DNA from: Thiobacillus sp.
GTDB lineage: Bacteria > Pseudomonadota > Gammaproteobacteria > Burkholderiales > Thiobacillaceae
Reading direction: 5' to 3'
Length of the DNA: 33,697 bases
Assembly (NCBI GenBank): GCA_030680405.1
Contig: JAUXVT010000015.1
Coordinates: 1 to 33,697, forward strand
A program made the position numbers and the translations under genes. The notes below the pieces were generated by a model. It saw nothing but the letters and a program-made list of their open reading frames with translations. It did no database searches and was not told where the DNA came from. Positions 15,611 to 24,201 of this stretch are shown here, piece by piece (position 1 is the stretch's first letter; every line of letters begins with the position of its first letter).

Positions 15611-16885
15611 ATGGCACATGTAGTCATCATGGGAGCGGGGATCGGCGGCATGCCGGCGGCTTACGAAATGCGGGACAAGTTGGACAAGAGTCACAAGGTC
15701 ACCGTCATTTCAAACAGCGAGAATTTTCATTTCACGCCATCCAATCCCTGGGTGGGCGTGAAATGGCGCGACCGCAAGCAGATCGAGTTCCCGGCACGTA
15801 CCTATCTGGAGCGCAAGGGTATCGACTTTATCTCCACCGGTGTGAAACGCGTCCATCCCGACCGGAACCAGCTAGAACTCAACGATGGCCAGACCGTCGC
15901 CTATGATTATCTGGTAATCGCCACCGGCCCGAAACTCGCCTTTGAGGAAGTCGAGGGACTCGGCCCGCACGGCGGGCATACCTATTCTGTCTGCCATGTC
16001 GATCACGCGATGAAGTCGCATGATGAGTGGGAGCATTTTTGCGAGAACCCCGGCCCCATCGTGGTCGGTGCGGTACAGGGCGCGTCTTGCTTCGGTCCGG
16101 CTTACGAATACGCCTTCATCATGGATACCGACCTGCGCAAACGCAAGATACGCAACAAGGTACCGATGACCTTCGTCACCTCCGAACCGTACATCGGCCA
16201 CCTCGGACTGGGCGGCGTGGGTGATTCCAAGGGTATTATCGAATCCGGCATGCGCGACAAACACATCAAGTGGATCTGCAATGCCAAGGTCACCAAGATC
16301 GAAGCGGGCAAGATGTACGTCACCGAACACGACGACATGGGCGCGGAAAAGAAACAACATGAACTGTCCTTCAACTACAGCATGATGCTGCCTGCTTTCA
16401 AGGGTATCGACGCGGTATTCGGCATCGAAGGCCTGACCCAGGCACGCGGTTTCATCCTGGTGGACAAGCACCAGCGCAACCCCAAATACAAGAACATTTT
16501 CGCGGTCGGTGTATGCGTGGCAATCCCCCCGGTAGAGGCAACCCCGATACCGACCGGCACACCAAAGACCGGCTACATGATCGAATCCATGGTGGCCGCC
16601 ACCGTATATAACATCAATGCCGATCTCACTGGCACGCCCGCTGACAAGGAAGCCACCTGGAACGCGGTCTGCCTGGCCGACTTCGGCGAGACCGGGGTAG
16701 CCTTCGTGGCAATACCGCAGATCACGCCGCGCAATGTGAACTGGTTTTCCGAAGGCAAATGGGTGCATCTTGCCAAAGTCGCCTTCGAAAAATACTTCAT
16801 CCGCAAGATGAAGAAGGGCACTTCGGAGCCCTTCTACGAAGGCAGCATCATGAAGATGCTGGGCATTGAAAAACTAAAGAAATAA
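15611..16885 (+). CDS. sqr: Type I sulfide:quinone oxidoreductase
   Basis: This 424-aa flavoprotein oxidises sulfide to sulfane sulfur and passes electrons to membrane quinone. The FAD-binding GxGxxG is GAGIGG at residues 8-13. Three cysteines known to matter in the Acidithiobacillus ferrooxidans enzyme (C128, C160, C356) are present as C128 (YSVCHVDHA), C160 (QGASCFGPAYE) and C354 (WNAVCLADFGE). The block PRNVNWFSEGKWVHLAK and the basic amphipathic C-terminus, which sits on the membrane, are also typical. AGGAGG precedes the ATG. An intrinsic terminator follows. It lies behind the two-component pair and is probably a single-gene transcript under its own promoter. It implies use or detoxification of sulfide. 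Confidence 0.94.
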   Translation: MAHVVIMGAGIGGMPAAYEMRDKLDKSHKVTVISNSENFHFTPSNPWVGVKWRDRKQIEFPARTYLERKGIDFISTGVKRVHPDRNQLELNDGQTVAYDYLVIATGPKLAFEEVEGLGPHGGHTYSVCHVDHAMKSHDEWEHFCENPGPIVVGAVQGASCFGPAYEYAFIMDTDLRKRKIRNKVPMTFVTSEPYIGHLGLGGVGDSKGIIESGMRDKHIKWICNAKVTKIEAGKMYVTEHDDMGAEKKQHELSFNYSMMLPAFKGIDAVFGIEGLTQARGFILVDKHQRNPKYKNIFAVGVCVAIPPVEATPIPTGTPKTGYMIESMVAATVYNINADLTGTPADKEATWNAVCLADFGETGVAFVAIPQITPRNVNWFSEGKWVHLAKVAFEKYFIRKMKKGTSEPFYEGSIMKMLGIEKLKK

Positions 16886-16903
16886 CCGCAGAAAAACCGG
16901 AAC

Positions 16904-16935
16904 AAAGCCGCTGCCGCAACGCAGCGGCTTTTTTT
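16904..16935 (+). terminator. Intrinsic terminator after SQR
   Basis: AAAGCCGCTG pairs with CAGCGGCTTT around CCGCAACG and is followed by a run of T. It starts 18 bp after the SQR stop. The convergent aldolase-dehydrogenase gene ends 46 bp further on. Confidence 0.92.
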
Positions 16936-16981
16936 CAGCCACCGATTAGGCGGATATGGAGCGAGTCGCAGAAGGCCGGTC

Positions 16982-18949
16982 TCAGATTACCCGTTCATTG
17001 CCGCCGTCGATAGGGATTTGCGCGCCGGTGATTTTCGCAAATAGCACGCCGCACATTTCTGCGGTGAGCTCCGCCACATCCTTGCTGCTGACTTCCTCGT
17101 GCAGCACGTTATTGCGCTTGTATTCATCCACCGTCATGCCGTAATGGGCGGCGCGTTGTTGCAGCACCTCTGGAGTCCAGATGCCGGTGTCGAACACCGC
17201 GTTCGGATGCACCAGGTTGATCCTGATCGCATCCGCCCCCCACTCCAGGGCGGCGACGCGGGCAAGCTGCGTCAGCGCCGCCTTCGACGCGGAATAGGCC
17301 GCCGCACCGGGACCCGGCGCCGGGACATTCTTCGAGCCGATCACCACCACCCGGCCATACCTCGGCGCCGCTTTCAGCAACGGGTGTGCTTCACGCATGA
17401 TCGCCAGATTGGCATCCAGATTGATCGCCATCACCTTGCGCCATTCGTCGTCGCCAAGCGCGCTGATCTTCCTGCCGCCGGGAAAGATGCCGGCATTCAG
17501 CACCAGCATGTCGAGCCCACCGTAATGGCGGATGGTTTTTTCGATGATTTCCCTGATCGCGTCAGCCGAGGTCATGTCTGCCGTGATGCCCAGATAGTCG
17601 GCGCGCCCGCCATGCAGCAATCCCACGGCCGGGTTGATGTCCACGCCCACCACCGCCGCACCCCGGTTCAGGAATGATTGCACGCAAGCCTTGCCGATGC
17701 CGGAGGCCGCGCCGGTCACCAGCGCGACTTCGCCGGCGAACGCCTTCGGCGCGCCGGCTTTTTTCAGCTTGGCCTGCTCCAGGTCCCAGTATTCCATGCT
17801 GAACAGATCTGCCTCGCCCAACGCCTGATAGCCGCCGAGCTTTTCACCGCGCAGGATGATGTCCTGCGTATGCAAATAAATATCCTCGATGATCTGTGTG
17901 TCGCGTGCCGACCGTCCGGCGCTGACCAGCCCGAACTCCGGGTCGATGATGACGCGCGGCGCGGGATCGAGCATCGTCAAGGGCGTGCTGGCCGACTGGG
18001 AGTTTTTTTCAAAATAATCCTTGTATGCCTGCGCATAAGCCCCGATATCCCGCCCGAGCAGCGGCAAGCGCTTGGTACGGATGATGTGATCCGGCGTGGC
18101 CGGGCCGCGTTGCGAGATAGCCGCAATGTTCGGATGGCGCGCGAAGGCCAGCGCAGCACTACTGGTTTCGCTGCGCAACAGCAGCGGGAATCCTGCGGCA
18201 GCGGAAACTTTCTTTCTCAGTTCCGGCACGGCTGACCAATCTGCGGTTGGCGCCATCTCGGTTGCTGATGACAATGCCGCGTTTCTGTTCAGGTAATCCT
18301 CGGCGCGACCGACCAGTTCGATCATGCGAACGTAGGACTGCTTCGCGGAATCGCCGAAGCTGAAGATACCGTGGTTCATCAGCACCATGCCGATGGTGCG
18401 CGGCGTGGCCTGCGCGGGAAACACTTCGGCGCACAGTTTGGCGAGATCGAAGCCGGGCATCACATAAGGCAGCACAATGACCTCATCGCCGAACAGCTCG
18501 CGGATGCGCGCTTCGCCATCGGGAGTGTTGGTGAGCGTCACAATCGCATCGGCATGGGTATGGTCGACGAAACGGTGCGGGATCAGCGCGTGCAGGATGG
18601 CCTCGACCGACGGCGCGGGCGCGTTCGGATCGAGCGAAGCCAGCTTGAGTTCGCGCGCCATGTCGATGTCGGACAGTTTTTCCAGACGGGATAATTTCAG
18701 CATCGCCTCGAGGCGTACCGCGACGAAGTCTTTCGCCTCTATCGTGGCGAGATCGGAGCCGCTGCCTTTGACGTACAGCGTTTCCACTTCCTCACCGAAG
18801 ATGTTCCTGCTGACGCCCTTCACCGAGGTGTTGCCACCGCCGTGCAACACCAGATTCGGATTCGCACCGAGCAGACGCGACGAATAAACGCGCTCCGCCA
18901 AGATGCCCTTATGCTTGCTTGCTTCTGTATCGTTCCAGAGGTTTTCCAT
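16982..18949 (-). CDS. Class II aldolase-SDR dehydrogenase fusion (RhaEW-like)
   Basis: This 655-aa protein joins a class II (zinc) aldolase, about 15-390, to a short-chain dehydrogenase, about 405-655. Aldolase features are HGGGNTSVK (phosphate binding) and the metal ligands H130 and H132 (DHTHAD) and H193 (MNHGIFSFG). SDR features are TGAASGIG at 412-419, NAG, and the catalytic Y552-x3-K556. The family splits ketose-1-phosphates such as rhamnulose-1-phosphate to DHAP and lactaldehyde and then oxidises the aldehyde. No rhamnose genes are near. Instead mtnA, apt and mtnP lie directly upstream on the same strand. The likely substrate is therefore methylthioribulose-1-phosphate or 5-deoxyribulose-1-phosphate, as in the DHAP shunt. 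That substrate is inferred from context. A GTGCGAAT palindrome pair separates it from mtnA. Confidence 0.88.
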   Translation of the reverse strand: MENLWNDTEASKHKGILAERVYSSRLLGANPNLVLHGGGNTSVKGVSRNIFGEEVETLYVKGSGSDLATIEAKDFVAVRLEAMLKLSRLEKLSDIDMARELKLASLDPNAPAPSVEAILHALIPHRFVDHTHADAIVTLTNTPDGEARIRELFGDEVIVLPYVMPGFDLAKLCAEVFPAQATPRTIGMVLMNHGIFSFGDSAKQSYVRMIELVGRAEDYLNRNAALSSATEMAPTADWSAVPELRKKVSAAAGFPLLLRSETSSAALAFARHPNIAAISQRGPATPDHIIRTKRLPLLGRDIGAYAQAYKDYFEKNSQSASTPLTMLDPAPRVIIDPEFGLVSAGRSARDTQIIEDIYLHTQDIILRGEKLGGYQALGEADLFSMEYWDLEQAKLKKAGAPKAFAGEVALVTGAASGIGKACVQSFLNRGAAVVGVDINPAVGLLHGGRADYLGITADMTSADAIREIIEKTIRHYGGLDMLVLNAGIFPGGRKISALGDDEWRKVMAINLDANLAIMREAHPLLKAAPRYGRVVVIGSKNVPAPGPGAAAYSASKAALTQLARVAALEWGADAIRINLVHPNAVFDTGIWTPEVLQQRAAHYGMTVDEYKRNNVLHEEVSSKDVAELTAEMCGVLFAKITGAQIPIDGGNERVI

Positions 18950-18980
18950 TTTTCTGCCTGATAATCCAAAAATAATCTGT

Positions 18981-19041
18981 GTGGGAGGTGCGAATTCATT
19001 CGCACATAGTCCGCCGTTAGTGCGAATAAATTCGCACCTAC
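18981..19041. repeat. REP-like palindrome pair, GTGCGAAT type
   Basis: GTGCGAATTCATTCGCAC and GTGCGAATAAATTCGCAC are two hairpins in inverted arrangement. The outer right edge reads CTAC, that is, GTAG at the head of the minus-strand copy. GTAG heads are typical of REP sequences recognised by RAYT transposases. The pair fills the gap between mtnA and the aldolase fusion gene. Confidence 0.85.
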
Positions 19042-19047
19042 AAACCT

Positions 19048-20130
19048 CTACCCATTAGCCAGCGCACACATCGCTTCTGCGTTTGCCGCCACCACGCCGC
19101 GCTCGGTAATGAGCCCGGTCACCAGCCGTGCCGGAGTCACGTCGAAGCCGTAATTGGCTGCATGCGAACCCTGCGGGGTAAGCTGCACAGTACGCACCTG
19201 CCCGTCGTCGCACAGCCCGGCGATATGCGTCACCTCTTCCGCCGCACGCTCCTCGATGGGGATTTCCTTGACGCCATCCTGCAGCGTCCAGTCGATGGTC
19301 GGGGTGGGCAGCGCCACGTAGAACGGCACGCCGTTGTCGTGCGCCGCGAGCGCCTTGAGATAGGTGCCGATCTTGTTGCACACGTCGCCGCGCGCGGTGA
19401 CGCGATCGCAGCCGACGATCGCCATGTCCACCCTGCCGTGCTGCATCAGGTGTCCGCCCGCATTGTCCACGATCACGGTATGCGGCACGCCGTGCTGGCC
19501 GAGCTCCCATGCGGTGAGGCTGGCGCCCTGGTTGCGCGGGCGTGTCTCGTCCACCCACACATGCAGCGGAACGCCCGCGTCGAATGCAGTATAGACCGGC
19601 GCCAGCGCCGTACCCCAGTCCACCGTCGCCAGCCAGCCGGCGTTGCAATGGGTGAGCACGTTCACTGTGTCGCCTTTTTTCTGATGGATAGCGCGAATGA
19701 TCTCGCTGCCATGCTGACCGATGGCCGCATTGATCGCCACGTCCTCGTCGGCGATGCGCGCCGCTTCCTGCCATGCCGCGTCCGCCCGTTCACTCGCCGC
19801 GAGCGGCGCAAGAAAAGCTCGCATGCGCTCCACGCCCCAGCGCAGGTTCACCGCCGTTGGGCGCGCCGCAAGCAGCACGCTGCACGTGGCTGCCAATGCG
19901 GCATCCGAGGCATGATCCCGCATCGACAGCGCCACACCGTAAGCCGCCGTCACGCCGATCAGCGGCGCACCGCGCACCTGCATGTCGCGTATCGCGCGCT
20001 CGGCGTCACGCATCGTATTCAGCCGCAAGGTAATGAATTCGTGCGGCAGCCGAGTCTGGTCGATGATCTCCACCGCCGCGTTGTCGGCGGTCGGCCAGAT
20101 GGTGCGATAGGGTTTGCCGTTAATTTTCAT
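19048..20130 (-). CDS. mtnA: S-methyl-5-thioribose-1-phosphate isomerase
   Basis: This 360-aa enzyme converts the aldose methylthioribose-1-phosphate to the ketose methylthioribulose-1-phosphate; the family also accepts 5-deoxyribose-1-phosphate. It shows [16 protein letters not shown] for substrate binding, the catalytic cysteine C162 ([13 protein letters not shown]) and the catalytic aspartate D242 ([12 protein letters not shown]). The closing NKIGTY block is also present. The ATG at 20130 ([12 protein letters not shown]) matches the usual N-terminus; a longer frame to 20187 reads into the REP element. It stands between apt and the aldolase fusion gene. Together with mtnP upstream it feeds the presumed aldolase substrate. 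Confidence 0.94.
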   Translation of the reverse strand: MKINGKPYRTIWPTADNAAVEIIDQTRLPHEFITLRLNTMRDAERAIRDMQVRGAPLIGVTAAYGVALSMRDHASDAALAATCSVLLAARPTAVNLRWGVERMRAFLAPLAASERADAAWQEAARIADEDVAINAAIGQHGSEIIRAIHQKKGDTVNVLTHCNAGWLATVDWGTALAPVYTAFDAGVPLHVWVDETRPRNQGASLTAWELGQHGVPHTVIVDNAGGHLMQHGRVDMAIVGCDRVTARGDVCNKIGTYLKALAAHDNGVPFYVALPTPTIDWTLQDGVKEIPIEERAAEEVTHIAGLCDDGQVRTVQLTPQGSHAANYGFDVTPARLVTGLITERGVVAANAEAMCALANG

Positions 20131-20136
20131 GATGTT

Positions 20137-20203
20137 GTAGGGTGGGCAACTCGTTGCCCACCGATTGGTTAATTGCCGTGTGGGCACGATGTGCCCACCC
20201 TAC
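20137..20203. repeat. REP-like palindrome pair, GTGGGCA type
   Basis: The element starts GTAGGG and ends CCCTAC. It contains GGTGGGCAACTCGTTGCCCA (with a 10-bp stem) and GTGGGCACGATGTGCCCAC, a second hairpin. It fills the 73-bp gap between the apt stop and the mtnA start almost exactly, reaching to within 7 bp of the mtnA ATG on one side and abutting the apt TAG on the other. Confidence 0.88.
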
Positions 20204-20731
20204 CTAATCCCCCTCAAACTCGCACAACGCAAACACCTTGTGCCCCTGTTTTTCCAGACGCGCGCGCCCGCCGATATCCGGCAAGTCGATCACGAAGCAG
20301 CATTCCACCACGATCCCGCCCATGTCCTGAATCAGCCCGGCAGCGGCTTCCGCCGTGCCGCCGGTGGCAATCAGGTCGTCCACCAGCAAGACGCGGTCGC
20401 CCTTCTGGATTGCATCGGTGTGAATCTCGATACGATCCGTGCCGTATTCCAGCTCATAATCGCGCCCTACCGTTTCGGCGGGCAGTTTGCCTTTCTTGCG
20501 TATCGGCACGAAGCCCAGACCAAGCTCATAGGCGACCGGCGTGCCGACGATGAAGCCGCGTGATTCGATGCCAGCCACCTTGTCGATTTTCATATCCTTG
20601 TAGCGGTTGACGATTTCCTGGATCGTGGCGCGCAGGCCGACCGGGTCTTTCAACAAGGTGGTGATGTCGCGGAACATGATCCCCTGGTGGGGGTAATGCG
20701 GGACGGTGCGAATTCTGGATTTGATAGGCAT
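20204..20731 (-). CDS. apt: Adenine phosphoribosyltransferase
   Basis: This 175-aa enzyme makes AMP from adenine and PRPP. The PRPP-binding loop is VLLVDDLIATGGTA, with ESRGFIVGTPVAYELG as the conserved adenine-side block. The ATG at 20731 (MPIKSRIRTVPHYP) has AGGAG six bases upstream. The longer frame to 20806 reads a low-complexity repeat and is rejected. It follows mtnP, whose reaction releases adenine, so the pair recovers the base. The length is normal for the family. Confidence 0.94.
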   Translation of the reverse strand: MPIKSRIRTVPHYPHQGIMFRDITTLLKDPVGLRATIQEIVNRYKDMKIDKVAGIESRGFIVGTPVAYELGLGFVPIRKKGKLPAETVGRDYELEYGTDRIEIHTDAIQKGDRVLLVDDLIATGGTAEAAAGLIQDMGGIVVECCFVIDLPDIGGRARLEKQGHKVFALCEFEGD

Positions 20732-20739
20732 ACGAACTC

Positions 20740-20816
20740 CTGGTAAGTGGTAAGTAGGGAGTGGGAAGTGGGGGGGGCGGTGGTTTTCCCACTCTCCACT
20801 CTCCACTCCCCACTAT
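20740..20816. repeat. Low-complexity AGTGGG/CCACT repeat tract
   Basis: The mtnP-apt gap holds purine-rich GTAAGTGGTAAGTAGGGAGT and, after a G8 run, CCACTCTCCACTCTCCACTC. The two halves are roughly complementary and made of a degenerate ACTCTCC / GGGAGT unit. It looks like a tandem and inverted low-complexity repeat of replication-slippage type, with no obvious regulatory role. Confidence 0.6.
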
Positions 20817-21680
20817 CTAGTTTTTCAGCACTCGCCCGGCAACGGCGGACAATTTTTCGACCATCACCGGATCGCGTGCTTCCGGTGCGGTGATGATGGC
20901 GTACTGCAACACGTTGCGGCAGCCGCATTGGCAAGCCGCAGCATCGCCATTCACGCGCGGCGCAACATTCTTGACCAGCGCGCGCGCCTTGTCGGCATTC
21001 TCCAGCAACACCTTGACGATGGCATCGACAGTCACGTCGTCATGGTTGGGGTGCCAACAGTCGTAGTCGGTCACCATCGCCACGGTGGCGTAGCAGATCT
21101 CGGCTTCGCGCGCGAGCTTGGCCTCTGGCATATTGGTCATGCCGATCACGTCACAGTTCCACGAGCGGTACAGCTCCGATTCCGCCAGGCTGGAGAATTG
21201 CGGCCCTTCCATCACCAGATAAGTGCCACCGCGCGCTACCGGAATATCGACCTGCTGCGCCGCAGCATAAAGATGATCGCCCAGACGATGGCATACCGGA
21301 TGCGCCATCGAGACATGCGCAACCAGCCCGCTGCCGAAGAAACTCTTTTCCCGCGCAAAGGTGCGGTCGATGAATTGATCGACGATGACAAACATGCCCG
21401 GCATGAGATGCTCGCGCAGCGACCCCACCGCGCTCACCGAAATGATGTCCGTCACGCCGAGGCGCTTGAGCGCGTCAATGTTGGCGCGGAAATTGATCCC
21501 GGAGGGCGGAATGCGGTGCCCGCGCCCGTGGCGCGGCAGGAAGGCGATGGATTGCCCCGCCAATTCGCCAATCAGCACCTCGTCCGACGGCTCGCCGAAT
21601 GCCGACTCCGCCTTCACCCAGCGGGTGTTTTCCAATCCATCAATGTTGTAAACGCCGCTGCCACCGATGATGCCCAACAT
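20817..21680 (-). CDS. mtnP: 5'-methylthioadenosine phosphorylase (MTAP/PNP family 2)
   Basis: This 287-aa enzyme cleaves methylthioadenosine, and in the family also 5'-deoxyadenosine, with phosphate to adenine and the pentose-1-phosphate. It starts MLGIIGGSGVYNIDGLEN. Family motifs are LPRHGRGHRIPPSGINFRAN, VSAVGSLRE, GGTYLVMEGPQFSSLAE and DVIGMTNMPEAKLAREAE, with VTDYDCW near the end. It lies 18 bp after alr. Below it come apt and mtnA, which use its two products. Preference for MTA over inosine is inferred from the operon partners as well as the motif block. Confidence 0.92.
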   Translation of the reverse strand: MLGIIGGSGVYNIDGLENTRWVKAESAFGEPSDEVLIGELAGQSIAFLPRHGRGHRIPPSGINFRANIDALKRLGVTDIISVSAVGSLREHLMPGMFVIVDQFIDRTFAREKSFFGSGLVAHVSMAHPVCHRLGDHLYAAAQQVDIPVARGGTYLVMEGPQFSSLAESELYRSWNCDVIGMTNMPEAKLAREAEICYATVAMVTDYDCWHPNHDDVTVDAIVKVLLENADKARALVKNVAPRVNGDAAACQCGCRNVLQYAIITAPEARDPVMVEKLSAVAGRVLKN

Positions 21681-21698
21681 AATTTTCCCTCCGTTGTT

Positions 21699-22763
21699 TC
21701 AAGTTACAACCGGTACACGCGCGGTCAATGCGCACATCAACTCATAACTGACGGCTCCCGCCGCACGCGCCACTTCCTCGATCGGCAGACCTTCGCCCCA
21801 CAACGTGACGGCACTGCCGACGTCGGCCTGCGGCAACTTGCTCAAATCCGCATACAACATGTCCATCGAGACGCGCCCCAGCGTCTGCGTCATTTGTCCG
21901 TCCACCAACAGCGGTGTACCGCCCGGTGCATGGCGCGGATAGCCGTCGGCATAGCCGCAGGCGACGATGCCGACGCGCATCGCATGTTCGGCGCGGAACA
22001 GCGCGCCGTAGCCAATCTCGTCGCCGGCACGCAATTCCTGCACGGCGATGATGCGGCTGCGCAAGGTCATCGCCGGCTGCAAACCGAGTTGTTGCGCGCT
22101 GACATCTGCAAAGGGCGACGCGCCGTACAGCATGAGGCCGGGGCGCACCCAGTCGCCGCAAGTTTCCGGATAGCGCAACAGCGCGGCGGAATTTGCCAGC
22201 GAGCGCGGCACGCGATACGGTGCGGCAAAGCCGTTGAACAGTGCGAGCGGCCCGGCGATGCCGCGCGCCTCGTCGGCGTTGGCGAAATGCGTCATCAGCG
22301 TGATGTCGCGCACGGCGCGATGGCCGCGCAGTTGTTCCATCGCCTGCGCCGCCTGCTGCGGCGTGAAACCCAGGCGGTTCATGCCAGTGTTGACCTTGAG
22401 CCAGACGTCCAACTTCTCGCGCCCCGGATAACCATCAAGCATGGCAATCTGCCACGCAGCATGAATCACGCAAGCCAGGTCATATTGGGCAATGAGAGAC
22501 ATATCCTCGGTGCTGAAAGCCCCTTCCAGCAACAAAATTGTCTGCCGATAACCATTCTCGCGCAATTGCACCGCATCCTGGATGTCCAGCAGCGCGAAAC
22601 CGTCCGCCGCAGACAATGCTTCGGCCACCCTTGGCAAACCGTGGCCGTAGCCTTCCGCCTTGATGACCGCCATGATGCGCGCCGACGGCGCAGCACGGCG
22701 CGCCACCCGGAGGTTGTTTTCCAGCGCGCTCAGGTTGATATGGGCTTGTATCGGGCGAGGCAT
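21699..22763 (-). CDS. alr: Alanine racemase
   Basis: This 354-aa PLP enzyme interconverts L- and D-alanine for peptidoglycan. The PLP lysine is K35 in AVIKAEGYGHG, where most family members read KANAYGHG. The catalytic tyrosine is in DEIGYGALF, and RVSMDM is the usual C-terminal motif. The ATG at 22763 (MPRPIQAHINLSAL) is the normal start; the longer frame to 22844 reads low-complexity sequence. It is divergent from lplT across 159 bp and heads the mtnP-apt-mtnA run with an 18-bp gap. Confidence 0.95.
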   Translation of the reverse strand: MPRPIQAHINLSALENNLRVARRAAPSARIMAVIKAEGYGHGLPRVAEALSAADGFALLDIQDAVQLRENGYRQTILLLEGAFSTEDMSLIAQYDLACVIHAAWQIAMLDGYPGREKLDVWLKVNTGMNRLGFTPQQAAQAMEQLRGHRAVRDITLMTHFANADEARGIAGPLALFNGFAAPYRVPRSLANSAALLRYPETCGDWVRPGLMLYGASPFADVSAQQLGLQPAMTLRSRIIAVQELRAGDEIGYGALFRAEHAMRVGIVACGYADGYPRHAPGGTPLLVDGQMTQTLGRVSMDMLYADLSKLPQADVGSAVTLWGEGLPIEEVARAAGAVSYELMCALTARVPVVT

Positions 22764-22850
22764 GGTTTCGAGTTTCTGGTTCAGGGTTTTGAGTTTCGTG
22801 TTCGGGGTTCCACTGCCTGCTGAGCGCAGCGCTCCACTCCCCACTTGCCG
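22764..22850. repeat. Degenerate GAGTTTC/GTTC tandem tract
   Basis: The alr upstream region has repeated words such as GTTTCGAGTTTC, GGTTCAGGG and GTTTCGTGTTCGGGGTTCC, and ends with CTCCACTCCCCAC, resembling the tract between mtnP and apt. It looks like degenerate low-complexity DNA. Promoters for alr and lplT must lie in or near it but cannot be pinpointed. Confidence 0.45.
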
Positions 22851-22922
22851 TGATGTGCGAATAATAGCAGGGGCAATGCTTTCGTGATATAAAACGGCCT
22901 GCTAAAAATAATCCCCCGTTTA

Positions 22923-24140
22923 ATGAATCTCGGTTTTTACATCATCCTCGCGGCGCAATTCCTGTCGGCGCTCGCCGACAATGCCTTGCTGTTTGCCGCG
23001 ATTGCCCTGCTCATGGATTTAAGCTCGCCGGCCTGGCACACGCCGGTATTGCAGCAGAGCTTCATTATTTCCTACATCGTGCTGGCGCCCTTCGTCGGCG
23101 CATTTGCCGACTCGCTGCCCAAGGGGCGCGTAATGTTCATCAGCAACATCATCAAGCTGATTGGTTGCGTTGCCATGCTGATCGGCATCCACCCCCTGCT
23201 TGCTTACGGCCTGGTCGGGCTGGGGGCTGCCGCCTATTCCCCCGCCAAATACGGCATCCTCGCCGAATACCTGCCGCCCGACCAGCTGGTCAAGGCGAAC
23301 GGCTGGATGGAAGGATTGACGGTCGCGGCCATCGTGCTCGGTGCGATAGTCGGCGGCATCCTGATCAATCCCACCCTCGCCGCCCCGCTGGTGCAAACGC
23401 TGGATATTCCACTGATCGACAGTGTCGCTGAACTGGCCATCGCCGTCATCGTGCTGATCTACATCGCCGCCGCAATTTTCAACCTCTATATCCCGTATGT
23501 AGCCATTGACCATAAACCGCTCAGCCGCAACCCGGTATTTCTGACCAGGGATTTCTGGCACTGCTTCAGGCTGCTGTGGAAAGACCCGCTCGGCCAGGTT
23601 TCGCTGGCCGTTACCACGCTGTTCTGGGGTGCGGGCGCCACGCTGCGCCTGGTGGTATTGGCGTGGGCGGCAGTCGCCTTGCATTACGACATCAGCGCAG
23701 CCGCCAAGCTCACCGCGTGGGTGGCCATCGGCATCGCCCTCGGCTCGGTGCTGGCGGCGAAATATATCCAGCTTGAACGCGCTGTGAAGGTGCTGCCGGT
23801 CGGCATCGCGATGGGCGTCGTCGTGCTGCTGATGATCCCGGTCACGAACAGCGTACCGGCGATCTTCCTGCTGATCGTCATCGGCGCGATGGGCGGCTTC
23901 TTCGTGGTGCCGATGAATGCGCTGCTGCAGCATCGCGGCCACCTGCTGATGGGCGCGGGACGTTCCATCGCGGTGCAGAATTTCAACGAAAACCTGAGCA
24001 TCTTCGCCATGCTCGGGCTGTATGCCTTGATGGAAGGGCTGGAGCTGCACATCTACTTCATCATTCTGGTGTTCGGGCTGCTGCTGTCCGGCATCATGGC
24101 TGCGCTGTACAAAAAACACGGACACGACCGATATCTGTAG
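22923..24140 (+). CDS. lplT: Lysophospholipid transporter LplT (MFS)
   Basis: This 405-aa inner-membrane protein of the major facilitator superfamily has about 12 hydrophobic segments. LplT brings lysophospholipids back from the periplasmic side for re-acylation. Recognisable parts are the N-terminal FYIILAAQFLSALADNALLF, the Asp-containing loop FADSLPKGRVMFISN, AAYSPAKYGILAEYLPPDQL and, late in the protein, VVPMNALLQHRGHLLMGAGR. Divergent pairing with alr is common in betaproteobacteria. Its TAG stop is formed by the GTAG head of the adjoining REP array, so the last codons may have been altered by insertion of that array. Confidence 0.93.
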   Translation: MNLGFYIILAAQFLSALADNALLFAAIALLMDLSSPAWHTPVLQQSFIISYIVLAPFVGAFADSLPKGRVMFISNIIKLIGCVAMLIGIHPLLAYGLVGLGAAAYSPAKYGILAEYLPPDQLVKANGWMEGLTVAAIVLGAIVGGILINPTLAAPLVQTLDIPLIDSVAELAIAVIVLIYIAAAIFNLYIPYVAIDHKPLSRNPVFLTRDFWHCFRLLWKDPLGQVSLAVTTLFWGAGATLRLVVLAWAAVALHYDISAAAKLTAWVAIGIALGSVLAAKYIQLERAVKVLPVGIAMGVVVLLMIPVTNSVPAIFLLIVIGAMGGFFVVPMNALLQHRGHLLMGAGRSIAVQNFNENLSIFAMLGLYALMEGLELHIYFIILVFGLLLSGIMAALYKKHGHDRYL

Positions 24141-24201
24141 GGGCAACCCCCCGTGGTTGCCCCAACCTCCGTGGTTGCCCTAACCCCCGTGGTTGCCCCT
24201 A
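24137..24201. repeat. REP array left of the RAYT gene
   Basis: Three REP units of the type GGGGCAACC...GGTTGCCC follow a GTAG head (GTAGGGGCAACCCCCCGTGG). The array is nearly the reverse complement of the one at 24804-24870. Bases 24138-24140 are also the lplT stop codon. Confidence 0.9.

Noticed and set aside
20928..22823. A 631-codon open frame on the plus strand opposite mtnP and alr
   Set aside because: It is antisense to two clear genes with intact motifs, and its translation has the His/Arg/Ala-rich look of a shadow frame in G+C-rich DNA.
23019..24146. A 375-codon minus-strand frame opposite lplT
   Set aside because: It is rich in His, Gln and Asp, which is what the reverse of a membrane-protein gene gives. 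lplT is certain.
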